DNA from: Methanococcus aeolicus Nankai-3
GTDB taxonomy: Archaea > AGJL01 > Methanococci > Methanococcales > Methanococcaceae
Direction: 5' to 3'
NCBI RefSeq assembly: GCF_000017185.1
Contig: NC_009635.1
Coordinates: 870,563-934,562, forward strand
DNA length: 64,000 nt
Shown here piece after piece: positions 18,106 to 27,030 of this stretch (position 1 is its first letter; each line of letters begins with the position of its first letter). Position numbers and translations under genes: made by a program. A model generated the notes under the pieces. The model did no database searches, was not told the origin of the DNA, and was given only the letters and a program-made list of their open reading frames with translations.

Positions 18106-18840
18106 TTATTCTAAAACATTAACAACATCCCCTACCACAATAATTCCAGGCGGTGCAATGTTGTTTTCCTTTGCAATATTTACAATATTTCCAAGATTTC
18201 CTTTTATAATTTTCTGGTCTGGTCGTGTTCCATTCATTATTATGGCAACAGGCGTATCAACGGTTCTATTTTGATTTTTTAGGAGCTCCATTACATGATT
18301 TTCTAAATTAGTTATTCCCATAAGAATTACAATTGTGTTGGCATTTAACTCACTTAATTTAACCTGTTTTTCGTTTTCCTTTTTATCCTCTGCTTCATGT
18401 CCTGTTACAACAGTAAATGAAGTGGCAACTTTTCTATGTGTAAGTGGTATGTCTGAAACCTCCGGAACAGCTATTGAAGAGGTAATTCCAGGAACCATTT
18501 CATAATCTATATTGTGTTTTTTTAATTCCAATACCTCTTCACCGCCTCTACCAAATATAAAGGAATCACCGCCTTTTAACCTAACAACAATTTTATTGTT
18601 GGCAATGGCATCTTTTGCCTTTTCAACCAATATATTGTTTATTTCTTCTTGTTTGTGGGAGTGTTTTCCCTTTCTTTTTCCAACATAAATTAATTCTGCA
18701 TCTTCTTTACTGTATTTTAATAAATTTTTACCAACTAAATCATCATATATTATTATATCTGCTTTCTTTATTAAATCCAGTCCTTTTACAGTAATTAGCC
18801 CTTCATCTCCGGGACCTGCGCCTACTAAAAATACATTCAT
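18106..18840 (-). CDS. cobA: Uroporphyrinogen-III C-methyltransferase
   Basis: 244 residues from the ATG at 18840, set by GGTGATATA; an ATG five codons earlier overlaps that site. Tetrapyrrole methylase fold: VFLVGAGPGDEGLIT at the N-terminus, RLKGGDSFIFGRGGEE (about 85-100), and VPGITSSIAVPEVSDIPLTHR. It makes precorrin-2, the branch point to siroheme, cobamides and coenzyme F430. A second corrinoid enzyme, CbiE, is encoded at 29.9 kb. Confidence 0.92.
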   Translation of the reverse strand: MNVFLVGAGPGDEGLITVKGLDLIKKADIIIYDDLVGKNLLKYSKEDAELIYVGKRKGKHSHKQEEINNILVEKAKDAIANNKIVVRLKGGDSFIFGRGGEEVLELKKHNIDYEMVPGITSSIAVPEVSDIPLTHRKVATSFTVVTGHEAEDKKENEKQVKLSELNANTIVILMGITNLENHVMELLKNQNRTVDTPVAIIMNGTRPDQKIIKGNLGNIVNIAKENNIAPPGIIVVGDVVNVLE

Positions 18841-19063
18841 TATATCACCAGTCAAATAATAGTAATAATAATATTAATAATAACATATACAATTTATAAT
18901 ATAATCCATATAATATATTATATAAACTACTACATTAAAACCACTGCCAAATTATATTATATATAATATCATATAGTTATCATACAACATACGGTATCAT
19001 ATATTATTACACACCATTAATTATTTAATATTATTATATCTTTTTTATATTTACGGCGAAAAC

Positions 19064-19513
19064 ATGATAATAAAAGGAATCGAAAATGCAAAAATTACAC
19101 AAAACATATTTAATCTAAATTTACCATTTCAAATATTAAATGCCGATTGTATTGCATCAAAAAAACATATAATTCATGCTATTAATCAGGCGACTTCAAA
19201 ATCCCCGATTACAAATAATATTTGGATGGAAATATTAGTTAGAGCTTCTGCACAACGCCAAATATCCAACGCCATTAAAACCATCGGAACAAAAGGCGAA
19301 AATGCCAATATTTGTGTAGTTTGCGATAGTGAGGAAACATTTAATAAAATATTAGAAGTCGTGGGAGGCATACCCAATGATAATATATTGGAGCTCCTAG
19401 ATTCAAAAATAAATAATATAAAAAAAATATATCACATAAAAGAAAACGAAAACGACAAAGAATATATAATTAAAAGAGTTTGCGAAAAAATAAGTATTAT
19501 TGAAGTGTCATAA
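19064..19513 (+). CDS. cgi121: KEOPS complex subunit Cgi121
   Basis: 149 residues. The core WMEILVRASAQRQISNAIKTIG (about residues 54-75) is the conserved Cgi121 motif. It is the KEOPS subunit that recruits tRNA for N6-threonylcarbamoyl adenosine synthesis with Kae1, Bud32 and Pcc1. The start ATG follows GGCGAAAAC. hisD begins 34 bp downstream on the same strand, so they may share a transcript although their functions are unrelated. Confidence 0.85.
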   Translation: MIIKGIENAKITQNIFNLNLPFQILNADCIASKKHIIHAINQATSKSPITNNIWMEILVRASAQRQISNAIKTIGTKGENANICVVCDSEETFNKILEVVGGIPNDNILELLDSKINNIKKIYHIKENENDKEYIIKRVCEKISIIEVS

Positions 19514-19547
19514 TCAAAAATAAAAAAATAAAAAATAGGGCGAAAAA

Positions 19548-20828
19548 ATGATTATTAAAAATATCAATAATTTAACAGAATCTGACCAAAACATAATATT
19601 TAACAGAAATAAAACAAATATAGAGGAAGTTTATCCAATCGTTAAAGAAATATTGGACAATGTGAAAAATAACGGAGATAGTGCTTTAAAATACTACACT
19701 GAAAAGTTTGATAAAGCAAATATTGATAATTTTAGAATAAGTAACGAGGAAATCGAAGAGGCATACAATTCAATAGATTATAAGATAATAGAGGCATTAG
19801 AAAAAGCAAACGAAAGAATAATAGAATTCCACAAAATTCAATTAGATAACTTAAAAGAATGGGATATTGAAAACAACGGCATAAAAACGGGGCAAATAAT
19901 AAGGCCAATAGAAAAAGCTGGTTGTTATGTCCCAGGAGGTAGGGCTTTTTATCCTTCTACGGTTTTAATGACCGTAACACCTGCAAAAGTGGCAGGAGTG
20001 GAGAAAGTAGTTGTAGTCTCACCACCAGATGGAACAAAGGGAGCTCCTGCTACATTGGTGGCATCAGATATAGCCAAAGCTGACGAAATATATAAAGTTG
20101 GAGGGGCCCATGCAATAGGAGCTTTGGCTTATGGAACAGAAACAATACCAAAAGTAGATATTATCGTTGGTCCAGGAAATGTATTTGTAACTACGGCCAA
20201 AATGATGGTTTATGGAAATACTTCAATAGATTTTCCAGCAGGACCTTCTGAGGTTTTAATTTTATGCGATAATACGGCAAATAGTAAATTTGTGGCTTTG
20301 GATTTCATAGCTCAGGCGGAACATGACCCCAACGCATCATGCATAATTACCACCACATCTAAGGAACATGCTGAAAAAATTAAAAATAACATTGTAGAAA
20401 TCATAAATAATAAAGCTACAAAAAGAACGGAAATAATAAATAAAGCACTAAATAATTGTGCAATAATCTATGGAAGTATGGAAGATTGTATAAACCTATC
20501 AAATGAATATGCACCAGAACATTTGGAAATAATTACGGAAAATCCAAGGGAAACACTAAAATATATTAAAAATGCGGGAAGCATCTTTTTGGGAAGTTAT
20601 GCTCCTGTTCCTGTTGGAGATTATGCAAGTGGAACAAATCATGTTTTACCAACTAGTGGTTGTGCTAAAATGTATTCTGGTTTAAGTGTAGATACATTTA
20701 TAAAAAAGCCAACGGTGCAAGAATTTACAAAAGAAGGACTAAAAAATATATCCGATATAGCCATAACCATAGCAGAGGCAGAAGGGCTTTACAATCATGC
20801 TGAATCCATTAAAAAGAGATTAATTTAA
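19548..20828 (+). CDS. hisD: Histidinol dehydrogenase
   Basis: 426 residues, standard length. Motifs: RPIEKAGCYVPGGRAFYPST (about 121-140), VGPGNVFVTTAK, GPSEVLILCD, AQAEHDPNASC with zinc ligands, and EYAPEHLEI (about 323-331) containing the catalytic His. It performs the last two oxidation steps of histidine synthesis, NAD- and Zn-dependent. The start has GGGCGAAAAA. A GGAGCTCC inside the gene encodes Gly-Ala-Pro. Confidence 0.95.
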   Translation: MIIKNINNLTESDQNIIFNRNKTNIEEVYPIVKEILDNVKNNGDSALKYYTEKFDKANIDNFRISNEEIEEAYNSIDYKIIEALEKANERIIEFHKIQLDNLKEWDIENNGIKTGQIIRPIEKAGCYVPGGRAFYPSTVLMTVTPAKVAGVEKVVVVSPPDGTKGAPATLVASDIAKADEIYKVGGAHAIGALAYGTETIPKVDIIVGPGNVFVTTAKMMVYGNTSIDFPAGPSEVLILCDNTANSKFVALDFIAQAEHDPNASCIITTTSKEHAEKIKNNIVEIINNKATKRTEIINKALNNCAIIYGSMEDCINLSNEYAPEHLEIITENPRETLKYIKNAGSIFLGSYAPVPVGDYASGTNHVLPTSGCAKMYSGLSVDTFIKKPTVQEFTKEGLKNISDIAITIAEAEGLYNHAESIKKRLI

Positions 20829-20898
20829 TAATTTATTAATAATTTATTATTTTTTCTTTTTTTATATTCTAAATATTTTAAATATTAATATTTATTTA

Positions 20899-21031
20899 AT
20901 AATTTCTCAAAACTCCGAAGGAGTTTTTACGATATGCAATAATCAGAGATTATTGAATCCCAGGGGGACCTCAAAATTCCAGAGGAATTTTTACAATAGG
21001 ACGAATAAGGACGGTTATTGAACTTACTATA
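20899..21031. repeat. Truncated family A element with hairpin cassettes
   Basis: The right end reads GGACGGTTATTGAACTTACTATA, matching the family A terminus, and the left terminus is missing. The interior has three cassettes: AAAACTCCgaaGGAGTTTT, CAATAATCagaGATTATTG and AAATTCCagaGGAATTT. It lies directly upstream of the DNA ligase gene, whose ribosome binding site follows within 20 bp. The start TTCTCAAAACTCCGAAGG is shared with the copy at 49162-49389. Confidence 0.65.
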
Positions 21032-21050
21032 TTTTAAAAGCGGTGAGTAA

Positions 21051-22739
21051 ATGGCAATATTGTTTAAAGAAGTATGTGATATATTTTATAAAATAGAAAG
21101 CACAACAAAAAGATTGGAAAAAATGGAGTATTTTATAGAATTAATTAAAATGGTGGAAAATAAAAAAGCTCCACAAGATTTAAAAAAAATATGTCAAATT
21201 GCAGTTGGGAGAGTGTTTGCAGAGCATGAAAATAAAGAATTAGGAATTGGACCCAACATATTAATCGATGCCATAATATCCACGGGAATAAATAAAAAAA
21301 CGATACAAAACACCATAAACCAGACAGGAGATATAGGAACGGCCCTAGAACAGTTGGGGCATAATATAAAACAGACCTCTTTATTTCAAACACCCCCTAC
21401 GCTGGAAGAAGTATATACTACATTGAAAAAATTATCGACTATCGAAGGCGGACAATCTCAAAAAAAGAAAATAAGGCATATTTCAAGTATTCTTATAAAA
21501 TCGTCCCCAATAGAACAAAGATATTTGGCAAGATTAATTTTAGAGGATATGAGAATAGGAATGAGTATTCCAACAATATTGGGGGCTTTTTCAAAATATT
21601 ACAACCAACCCAAAGAAAATTTGGAAAAAATATATGCCGTAGTTAATGATATTGGGCTATTGGCGGAAAAATTGGCACAACGATGCGATATTTATAATGA
21701 TGAAGAACTACAATTAAAAATATTTAGGCCAATTAAACCGATGTTAGCTCAACTCATTGGCTCCATAAATGATGCAATTATTGAAATGGGAGCTCCCCAA
21801 TTTGAAACCAAATACGATGGTGCAAGAGTTCAAATTCATAAAAAAGATAATATAGTAAAAATATACAGCAGGAAATTAGAAGACATAACAAACTCCATAC
21901 CCGAAATAGTAGAAGAAGTAAAAAATATTGAAGCTCAAAACCTAATTATTGAAGGAGAATGTGTAGCAATGGATAAAAACGGGAGACCTAGACCCTTCCA
22001 AGACATACTGCGGAGATTTAGAAGAAAATATAATATAGATTCCATACAAAGTGAAATAAATTTAAAGGTTTATGTATTTGATATTCTTTATTATAACAAT
22101 AAATCATTGATAGAGTTACCATTAATCGAAAGAAGAAGCATATTAGAGAAAATACTAACCAACAAACATAATAAATTAAATATATCCCACAAACTAACCA
22201 CCGACAACGAACAGAAAGCCAGAGAATTCTATGAATGGAGTTTAAGCATAGGGCATGAAGGCGTAATGATTAAAAACCCAAATGCAATATATACTCCCGG
22301 AAGCAGAGTAAGAACTATGTATAAATTTAAACCAACTTTGGAAAGTTTAGATGTGGTAATTACAAAGGCCAAAATGGGAATGGGAAAAAGAAAAGAATGG
22401 TATGGTTCCTTTGAAATTGCCGTAAAAGATTATGAAAATAATTTATACACCATTGGGCATGTTGGAAGTGGATTAACCGAGGAGGAGCTCCACAACCTGA
22501 CAGAGCAAATAAAAAATATAACAATTGAAGTAATTAATGACGAGGCCATTGTAGAGCCTAAAATAGTTTTAGAAATATCCTATGAGGAAATTCAAGAATC
22601 GGATAAATACAAATGTGGTTATGCTCTTAGATTTCCACGAGTGGCAAGAATTAGGACAGATAAATCCATTGAGGACATAAATTCCATTGAGGATATTGAA
22701 AGAATATTTGATATTCAAAAAGGAAAAGGAAATTTATAA
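21051..22739 (+). CDS. lig: ATP-dependent DNA ligase
   Basis: 562 residues, the usual archaeal LigI size. It has an N-terminal helical DNA-binding domain (1-230), the nucleotidyltransferase core with active-site Lys in ETKYDGARVQIHK (about 251-263), EGECVAMD, EGVMIKNP, and a C-terminal OB fold with the motif V/VI region (MYKFKP, ALRFPRVARIR). It seals Okazaki fragments. The start is preceded by GCGGTGAGTAA. The TAA stop lies within the first bases of a family A element, so the final codons abut the insertion. Confidence 0.95.
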   Translation: MAILFKEVCDIFYKIESTTKRLEKMEYFIELIKMVENKKAPQDLKKICQIAVGRVFAEHENKELGIGPNILIDAIISTGINKKTIQNTINQTGDIGTALEQLGHNIKQTSLFQTPPTLEEVYTTLKKLSTIEGGQSQKKKIRHISSILIKSSPIEQRYLARLILEDMRIGMSIPTILGAFSKYYNQPKENLEKIYAVVNDIGLLAEKLAQRCDIYNDEELQLKIFRPIKPMLAQLIGSINDAIIEMGAPQFETKYDGARVQIHKKDNIVKIYSRKLEDITNSIPEIVEEVKNIEAQNLIIEGECVAMDKNGRPRPFQDILRRFRRKYNIDSIQSEINLKVYVFDILYYNNKSLIELPLIERRSILEKILTNKHNKLNISHKLTTDNEQKAREFYEWSLSIGHEGVMIKNPNAIYTPGSRVRTMYKFKPTLESLDVVITKAKMGMGKRKEWYGSFEIAVKDYENNLYTIGHVGSGLTEEELHNLTEQIKNITIEVINDEAIVEPKIVLEISYEEIQESDKYKCGYALRFPRVARIRTDKSIEDINSIEDIERIFDIQKGKGNL

Positions 22740-22796
22740 TTAATCTTCAATAATTATATTAGATAAATTCATGAAAAAGACCGAAGATTGACTAAA
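22735..22796. repeat. Short family A element, copy 3
   Basis: About 60 bp: TATAATTAATCTTCAATA at the left, TGAAAAAGACCGAAGATTGACTA at positions 22771-22794 on the right, with only about 18 bases between. It is the minimal form of the family and overlaps the ligase stop codon. The element could fold as a near-complete hairpin and serve as terminator for the ligase gene. Confidence 0.7.
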
Positions 22797-22827
22797 TAAT
22801 TTTTGGGAGCTCCCATCATATATTTTA

Positions 22828-23250
22828 TTATTTCATTTGCTCCAATATTATGGCAGGACATACTTTTTTTATACCCTCAATTCTTCCAATTTTATTAAAT
22901 ATTATTTCGGACAATTCTCTTCCATCCTTTGCCCATATTTCAGTCATTATCATATGGTCTCCTGTGGTAGTATATACTTTTTTAACTTCTTCATATTTAC
23001 ATAATTCATTTGCCACATGTAAAAAATCCTCGGGAATAGTGTCGAAACCAGTTAATGCAACTACACCATATCCAATTTTATTTGGTTCAACTATCACATT
23101 ATATCCTTTGATAATTCCACAAGATTCCATTTTTTTTATTCTTTTTCTTATGGAGCTCTCACTAGTATTCAATTCTTTGGCTATTTCCGTAAATGGCTTT
23201 CTACCTTCTTCCATTAATATTTTTAATATTTTTGTATCTTTTTCGTCCAT
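22828..23250 (-). CDS. ptr2: Lrp/AsnC-family transcriptional regulator, Ptr2-like
   Basis: 140 residues: an N-terminal winged helix ([20 protein letters not shown]... [19 protein letters not shown]) and a C-terminal RAM/AsnC ligand domain (about 60-138). It is divergent from a ferredoxin gene across an 86-bp gap. In M. jannaschii the Lrp-type activator Ptr2 sits beside and activates a ferredoxin gene by recruiting TBP, so this pair looks orthologous by context. The start has GTGATATT. Confidence 0.78.
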   Translation of the reverse strand: MDEKDTKILKILMEEGRKPFTEIAKELNTSESSIRKRIKKMESCGIIKGYNVIVEPNKIGYGVVALTGFDTIPEDFLHVANELCKYEEVKKVYTTTGDHMIMTEIWAKDGRELSEIIFNKIGRIEGIKKVCPAIILEQMK

Positions 23251-23336
23251 AATATCACAATTATTCGTAAATTATATATATGTTATTCGTAGGTATTATA
23301 ATATCTAATATATAATATATAAATATGGGTGTTAAA
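23251..23336. promoter_or_regulatory. Divergent regulator/ferredoxin promoter region
   Basis: Two direct copies of TTATTCGTA lie at 23261-23269 and 23283-23291, 22 bp apart (two helical turns). A TATA-like ATATATAATATATAAAT stretch precedes the ferredoxin start. The repeats are candidate Lrp/Ptr2-type operator half-sites; they do not form the full published Ptr2 palindrome as I recall it, so this is inference. Confidence 0.4.
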
Positions 23337-23579
23337 ATGACAATAGAAGTAATTGTGGATAGGGATAAATGCACAGGTTGCGGTAAATGCTATGCCGTAT
23401 GCCCAAAAGCTGGAAAAATATTTAAAAAAGACAAAAACGGTAAATATTATGCCTATGACACAAAATTTTGTTTTAAATGCTATGCATGTACTGGAAGATG
23501 TCCAGTAAATGCTATAATTGTTAGAAGTAAAGAAGAAGAAAAAAATGAAAATAAAAACAAAGAAAAAATAAAACTATAA
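23337..23579 (+). CDS. fdxA: 2[4Fe-4S] ferredoxin
   Basis: 80 residues from the ATG at 23337, with GGTGTTAAA upstream; the ATG at 23325 would place the ribosome binding site inside the gene. Two cluster motifs are visible: CTGCGKCYAVCP and CFKCYACTGRCP. The tail is charged (KEEEKNENKNK). It is probably an electron carrier for oxidoreductases such as pyruvate or formylmethanofuran enzymes. Its last codons overlap the 3' end of the convergent gene by 6 bases. Confidence 0.88.
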   Translation: MTIEVIVDRDKCTGCGKCYAVCPKAGKIFKKDKNGKYYAYDTKFCFKCYACTGRCPVNAIIVRSKEEEKNENKNKEKIKL

Positions 23580-24746
23580 TTTAGTATTATTTTCTAAGGT
23601 TTTTAATAATTCAATTGTATTAAACGAATTGTTAAATGCAAAATCAATAAAATCTTCAACAGAATTAAATAAATTATTATTATCTTTTATTATTTCATTG
23701 ATTTTATTATATTGTTCTTCTTTTATCATTATATTTCGATATGAAGGATTATTATCCATAATTTCATTTAATATTTTTTTATCTTCCTCAGATTCTTCTA
23801 TTGTTTTTGATATTATTATTTCTCTATCCAATGAAGAATTTATATTTATTTCACTGGTTATAGAGTCTATTTCATACAATTTATTAATTTTAAGTTGTTC
23901 TTCATTTAAAACATCTTTGTAATATATTGGATTTATATATTCATATTCGTTGTTTGTATTATGTGGCATCACATTTTGAGACTCCCTAAAATATACCACT
24001 GGTGCTATATATTTTATGTCCATTTTATTCCTCAATAGCCATTCTACAATATATTTTGAGTGCAAATAAATTTGTTCTAAAAAATGAGGCAAATCTGTTT
24101 TATTTTTATTTTTTATTTCAAATATGCACAATATACCATCAACTACCCCTACACCATCAAATTCACATTTTATATTGTGCCCTTTTTTATTTACTTCCAT
24201 AATTACAAAATTTTTATGTAATTTATGCCCCCTCCATATTTTAGATAGATTATTTATCATAGGTTCTTCATAAAGATGCCTTGTATTTATTGGATAATCT
24301 CTTAATAATATTATTCTTTTATCATTGCTTGCAAAATCGATTAATCTAACCCCTTTCAAGGGGGGAACTGGAATTTTATTATTTTTGGAATTATTATTCA
24401 GTTTAGCATGTTCTTTATGGGGTTTAATTTTATCTTTAAGCTCCTCCAAAGCCCCCACATATTTAAAGGATTCATTGCATACACAACCACTAAGTAATAT
24501 TTCAAAAGATTCAATTATTTCGTCAATAGAATCAATTTTATAAAATACAGAGTTTTTGGATTTTAAATTATTAAATTCATTATTATCAATATATTTATTT
24601 TCTATGTATATATACTCCTTACTTTCTTCATTAATTTTAACAATTAATCCATCATTAGCCTTATATAATATAATTTTATTTTTATTTAACAAATACAATA
24701 ATATATTTGAAAATAAATTAATTATTTCATTATCATTTACATTCAT
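23574..24746 (-). CDS. Hypothetical protein with PD-(D/E)XK nuclease-like core
   Basis: 390 residues, family not recognised. Residues about 190-230 read CEFDGVGVVDGILCIFEIKNKNK, with a following FLEQIYLHSKYIVEW helix: D...(E)xK plus Gln is the PD-(D/E)XK nuclease layout. The flanks are Asn/Ile/Lys/Glu-rich, with a low-complexity run near residue 110-125. It is convergent with the ferredoxin and preceded by about 120 bp of AT-rich DNA. A restriction- or repair-type nuclease, or an inactivated fold, are both possible. There is no methylase neighbour. Confidence 0.5.
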   Translation of the reverse strand: MNVNDNEIINLFSNILLYLLNKNKIILYKANDGLIVKINEESKEYIYIENKYIDNNEFNNLKSKNSVFYKIDSIDEIIESFEILLSGCVCNESFKYVGALEELKDKIKPHKEHAKLNNNSKNNKIPVPPLKGVRLIDFASNDKRIILLRDYPINTRHLYEEPMINNLSKIWRGHKLHKNFVIMEVNKKGHNIKCEFDGVGVVDGILCIFEIKNKNKTDLPHFLEQIYLHSKYIVEWLLRNKMDIKYIAPVVYFRESQNVMPHNTNNEYEYINPIYYKDVLNEEQLKINKLYEIDSITSEININSSLDREIIISKTIEESEEDKKILNEIMDNNPSYRNIMIKEEQYNKINEIIKDNNNLFNSVEDFIDFAFNNSFNTIELLKTLENNTKL

Positions 24747-24868
24747 ATATCCTCACCATATGCCCCATATTTAAAAATTTATTATATATTTTAAGTATTA
24801 TATTTTTTATATACTTATAAAAATCTTTTTAATTTATTTTATTTATACCGATATAATTTGGAGATAAT

Positions 24869-25441
24869 ATGAAGTATGAAGTCGTAATAACCTCAAAAAA
24901 TAGTAAAACTAATGAAAATAACGGAGCTCCCATAGGAGTATATTATAAAAATGATAAAACCGTAGTTGCTCATCTTTATGAAGGTTCTCACACCTACGAA
25001 AATTTAAAAAATAACGATTATTTTGTAATAAATATAACTGCCCCATATGAAATAGCAAAATTTGTTTTAGACGATGGAATTAAAGAAGATTATGGACATA
25101 TAAAAGGAGCTCCCTATTTATTAAATAGCCATAAAATACAGCTTGTAAAAATAGAAAATTACAAAATTACAAAATTAAATGATAAATATGGGGACTCCCA
25201 TCTTATGATAATTAACGGAAATATTGAATTAGAAAAAGAACTAAATCCTCCAAAAATTGGGCCATACAATCGTGCCAATGGATTAATTGTAGAAATGGCA
25301 GTATTATATTCTCGATTAAATATCGTAGATAATGAAACAAAATTAAAACTTAAAAATGAAATGAATTATTATTTTAAAACCATTAAAAAAGTAGGCAGTG
25401 AAAAACATATTGAATTAGCCGAAAAAATGTTAAAAGAATAA
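24869..25441 (+). CDS. DUF447 family protein (flavin-reductase-like split barrel)
   Basis: 190 residues. The opening YEVVITSKNSKTNENNGAPIG and the HLYEGSHTYENLKNNDYFVIN stretch match the archaeal DUF447 family, whose structures show an FMN-binding split barrel. It ends with a helical part (about 140-188) containing the GPYNRANGLIVEMAVLYSRL motif. Its function is not established. It is often found in methanogens near cofactor genes. Two GGAGCTCCC sites encode Gly-Ala-Pro. GGAGAT lies upstream of the start. Confidence 0.75.
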   Translation: MKYEVVITSKNSKTNENNGAPIGVYYKNDKTVVAHLYEGSHTYENLKNNDYFVINITAPYEIAKFVLDDGIKEDYGHIKGAPYLLNSHKIQLVKIENYKITKLNDKYGDSHLMIINGNIELEKELNPPKIGPYNRANGLIVEMAVLYSRLNIVDNETKLKLKNEMNYYFKTIKKVGSEKHIELAEKMLKE

Positions 25442-25461
25442 AAGATAATATGGCATATATA

Positions 25462-26028
25462 TTATTCCCCCAATAATCCACAAACTTTACAGAAATTTTT
25501 TAATATTTCTGCCCCATTTTCCGTATGAGATACTTCTGGATGGAATTGAACCCCATAAATTGGTTTTTCTTTGTGTTTCATTGCCTCAACTTCGCAAATA
25601 TTAGAATAAGCCAATATTTCAAAATTAAGGGGAGCTCCTACAACTTCATCTTTATGAGACGCCCAAGCTGTAAATTCTTTTGGAACATTTTTAAATAAAT
25701 CATTTTCTTCTTTTACAAATATTTTGGAATGGGCATATTCCTCAGATTCTGCCCTACCTATTTCTCCGCCGTATGCTTTTGCTATTATCTGATGTCCCAA
25801 ACATATCCCCAATATTGGGAGTTTTGAGTTTAAAGCTATGTCCAAACAATTACTTGCTTTTTCGATATCTGGACCCCCGCTTAATATAATTCCTTTTATT
25901 TCTTTATTTTCTTCAATTTCCGCCAATGGTGTGCTGTTTGGAATTATTTTTGAAGGTATTTTTAAATATCTTAAACTTCTGTGAATTCTATGGACATATT
26001 GACCGCCATTGTTAAGAATTACAATCAT
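25462..26028 (-). CDS. guaAA: GMP synthase, glutamine amidotransferase subunit
   Basis: 188 residues, the stand-alone class I amidotransferase subunit found in archaea. The catalytic Cys is in LGICLGHQ (about residues 73-80), and His/Glu in GVQFHPEVSHTENG (about 164-177). It supplies ammonia to the separate PPi synthetase subunit (GuaAB, not in the window) converting XMP to GMP. The start has GGTGATTATATG. Confidence 0.93.
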   Translation of the reverse strand: MIVILNNGGQYVHRIHRSLRYLKIPSKIIPNSTPLAEIEENKEIKGIILSGGPDIEKASNCLDIALNSKLPILGICLGHQIIAKAYGGEIGRAESEEYAHSKIFVKEENDLFKNVPKEFTAWASHKDEVVGAPLNFEILAYSNICEVEAMKHKEKPIYGVQFHPEVSHTENGAEILKNFCKVCGLLGE

Positions 26029-26083
26029 ATAATCACCAACTTATATTTGTATTATATTCTGCATATATTCTTATATATTCCTT

Positions 26084-26971
26084 TTATTTTGTAATTATTT
26101 CTATTTTATCTTCTCCAATATAAATTGTGTGCTCTGCCTGACTTACCATTCCGCCACCTCTGTCAATAAGTGTAGGATAACCATAAATACAGCCTGAATT
26201 CATAAGGGTTCTAAGTGCCATGGTATGTTTTGGAATTTTTGAAAACCATCTTTCTGCAAATGGCAAATATGCATGATTTTTTTCAATAATTCCCAACAAT
26301 TTTCGAGCAGATGGAAGCCTAACAGGTCGCGGAGCTATGTATTTGTATATATATTTTTCTTTTCCATCTATTACCTGACCATGCCCATCTGTGGCAAATG
26401 GCTCGATTGCTACAATATCCCCAACATCAATTGTATATTTTGTATTTTCTGGCACATTTGGAACGCATATTCCAGAATGTAAATCATATTGCCCCATAAC
26501 ATGCCCTGAAAGGTTGGATATTGGTTTATACCCATAGCTGTTAATTACTTCTTTTATTATTTTTCCCATTTCCCCCACATTCATCGGTGGTTCTACCTCA
26601 TTTATTACAGTTTTTAAGGCATCTTCCGACGCCTTTACTAAATCCTTGTATGAGTTGGATAAATCAACAGTTTTAGCACCATCTGCAATATATCCATCTA
26701 CATGAACTCCAACATCAAGCTTTATGATGTCATTTTCAGAAAATACGGATTTATCCCCATAATATGGAGTATAATGTGCTGCAATATCGTTTATAGAAAT
26801 ATTGCATGGAAATGCTATTTCTCCACCTAATTCCTTTGTTCTATTTTCAACATGCTCCGCAACATCATATAATTTGGCATCTTTTTTTATTAATTTAATA
26901 CCTTCCTCCATAACGATTTTATGAATTTCTCCAGCTTTTTTTAATTTATTATATATTTCTTCATTGGTCAT
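26084..26971 (-). CDS. map: Methionine aminopeptidase, type II
   Basis: 295 residues. Metal-binding residues are in KLDVGVHVDGYIADGAKTVD (Asp pair, about 84-97), LSGHVMGQYDLHSG (His), AIEPFATDG and the final SQAEHTIYIG (Glu). The roughly 60-residue insertion typical of type II enzymes is present. It removes initiator Met from nascent proteins. A pair of GGAGCTCC palindromes 10 bp apart (26994, 27004) lies immediately upstream, between this gene and the GTPase. The ribosome binding site is weak. Confidence 0.93.
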   Translation of the reverse strand: MTNEEIYNKLKKAGEIHKIVMEEGIKLIKKDAKLYDVAEHVENRTKELGGEIAFPCNISINDIAAHYTPYYGDKSVFSENDIIKLDVGVHVDGYIADGAKTVDLSNSYKDLVKASEDALKTVINEVEPPMNVGEMGKIIKEVINSYGYKPISNLSGHVMGQYDLHSGICVPNVPENTKYTIDVGDIVAIEPFATDGHGQVIDGKEKYIYKYIAPRPVRLPSARKLLGIIEKNHAYLPFAERWFSKIPKHTMALRTLMNSGCIYGYPTLIDRGGGMVSQAEHTIYIGEDKIEIITK

Positions 26972-27030
26972 TTTATCATCATTAAAATTAATTGGAGCTC
27001 CAAGGAGCTCCTATATTTTTATTTATTATT

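Noticed and set aside
20829-21050. tRNA or small RNA gene in the GC-richer CCCAGGGGGACCTC patch
   Set aside because: No cloverleaf or conserved tRNA boxes; the patch belongs to the hairpin-bearing repeat.
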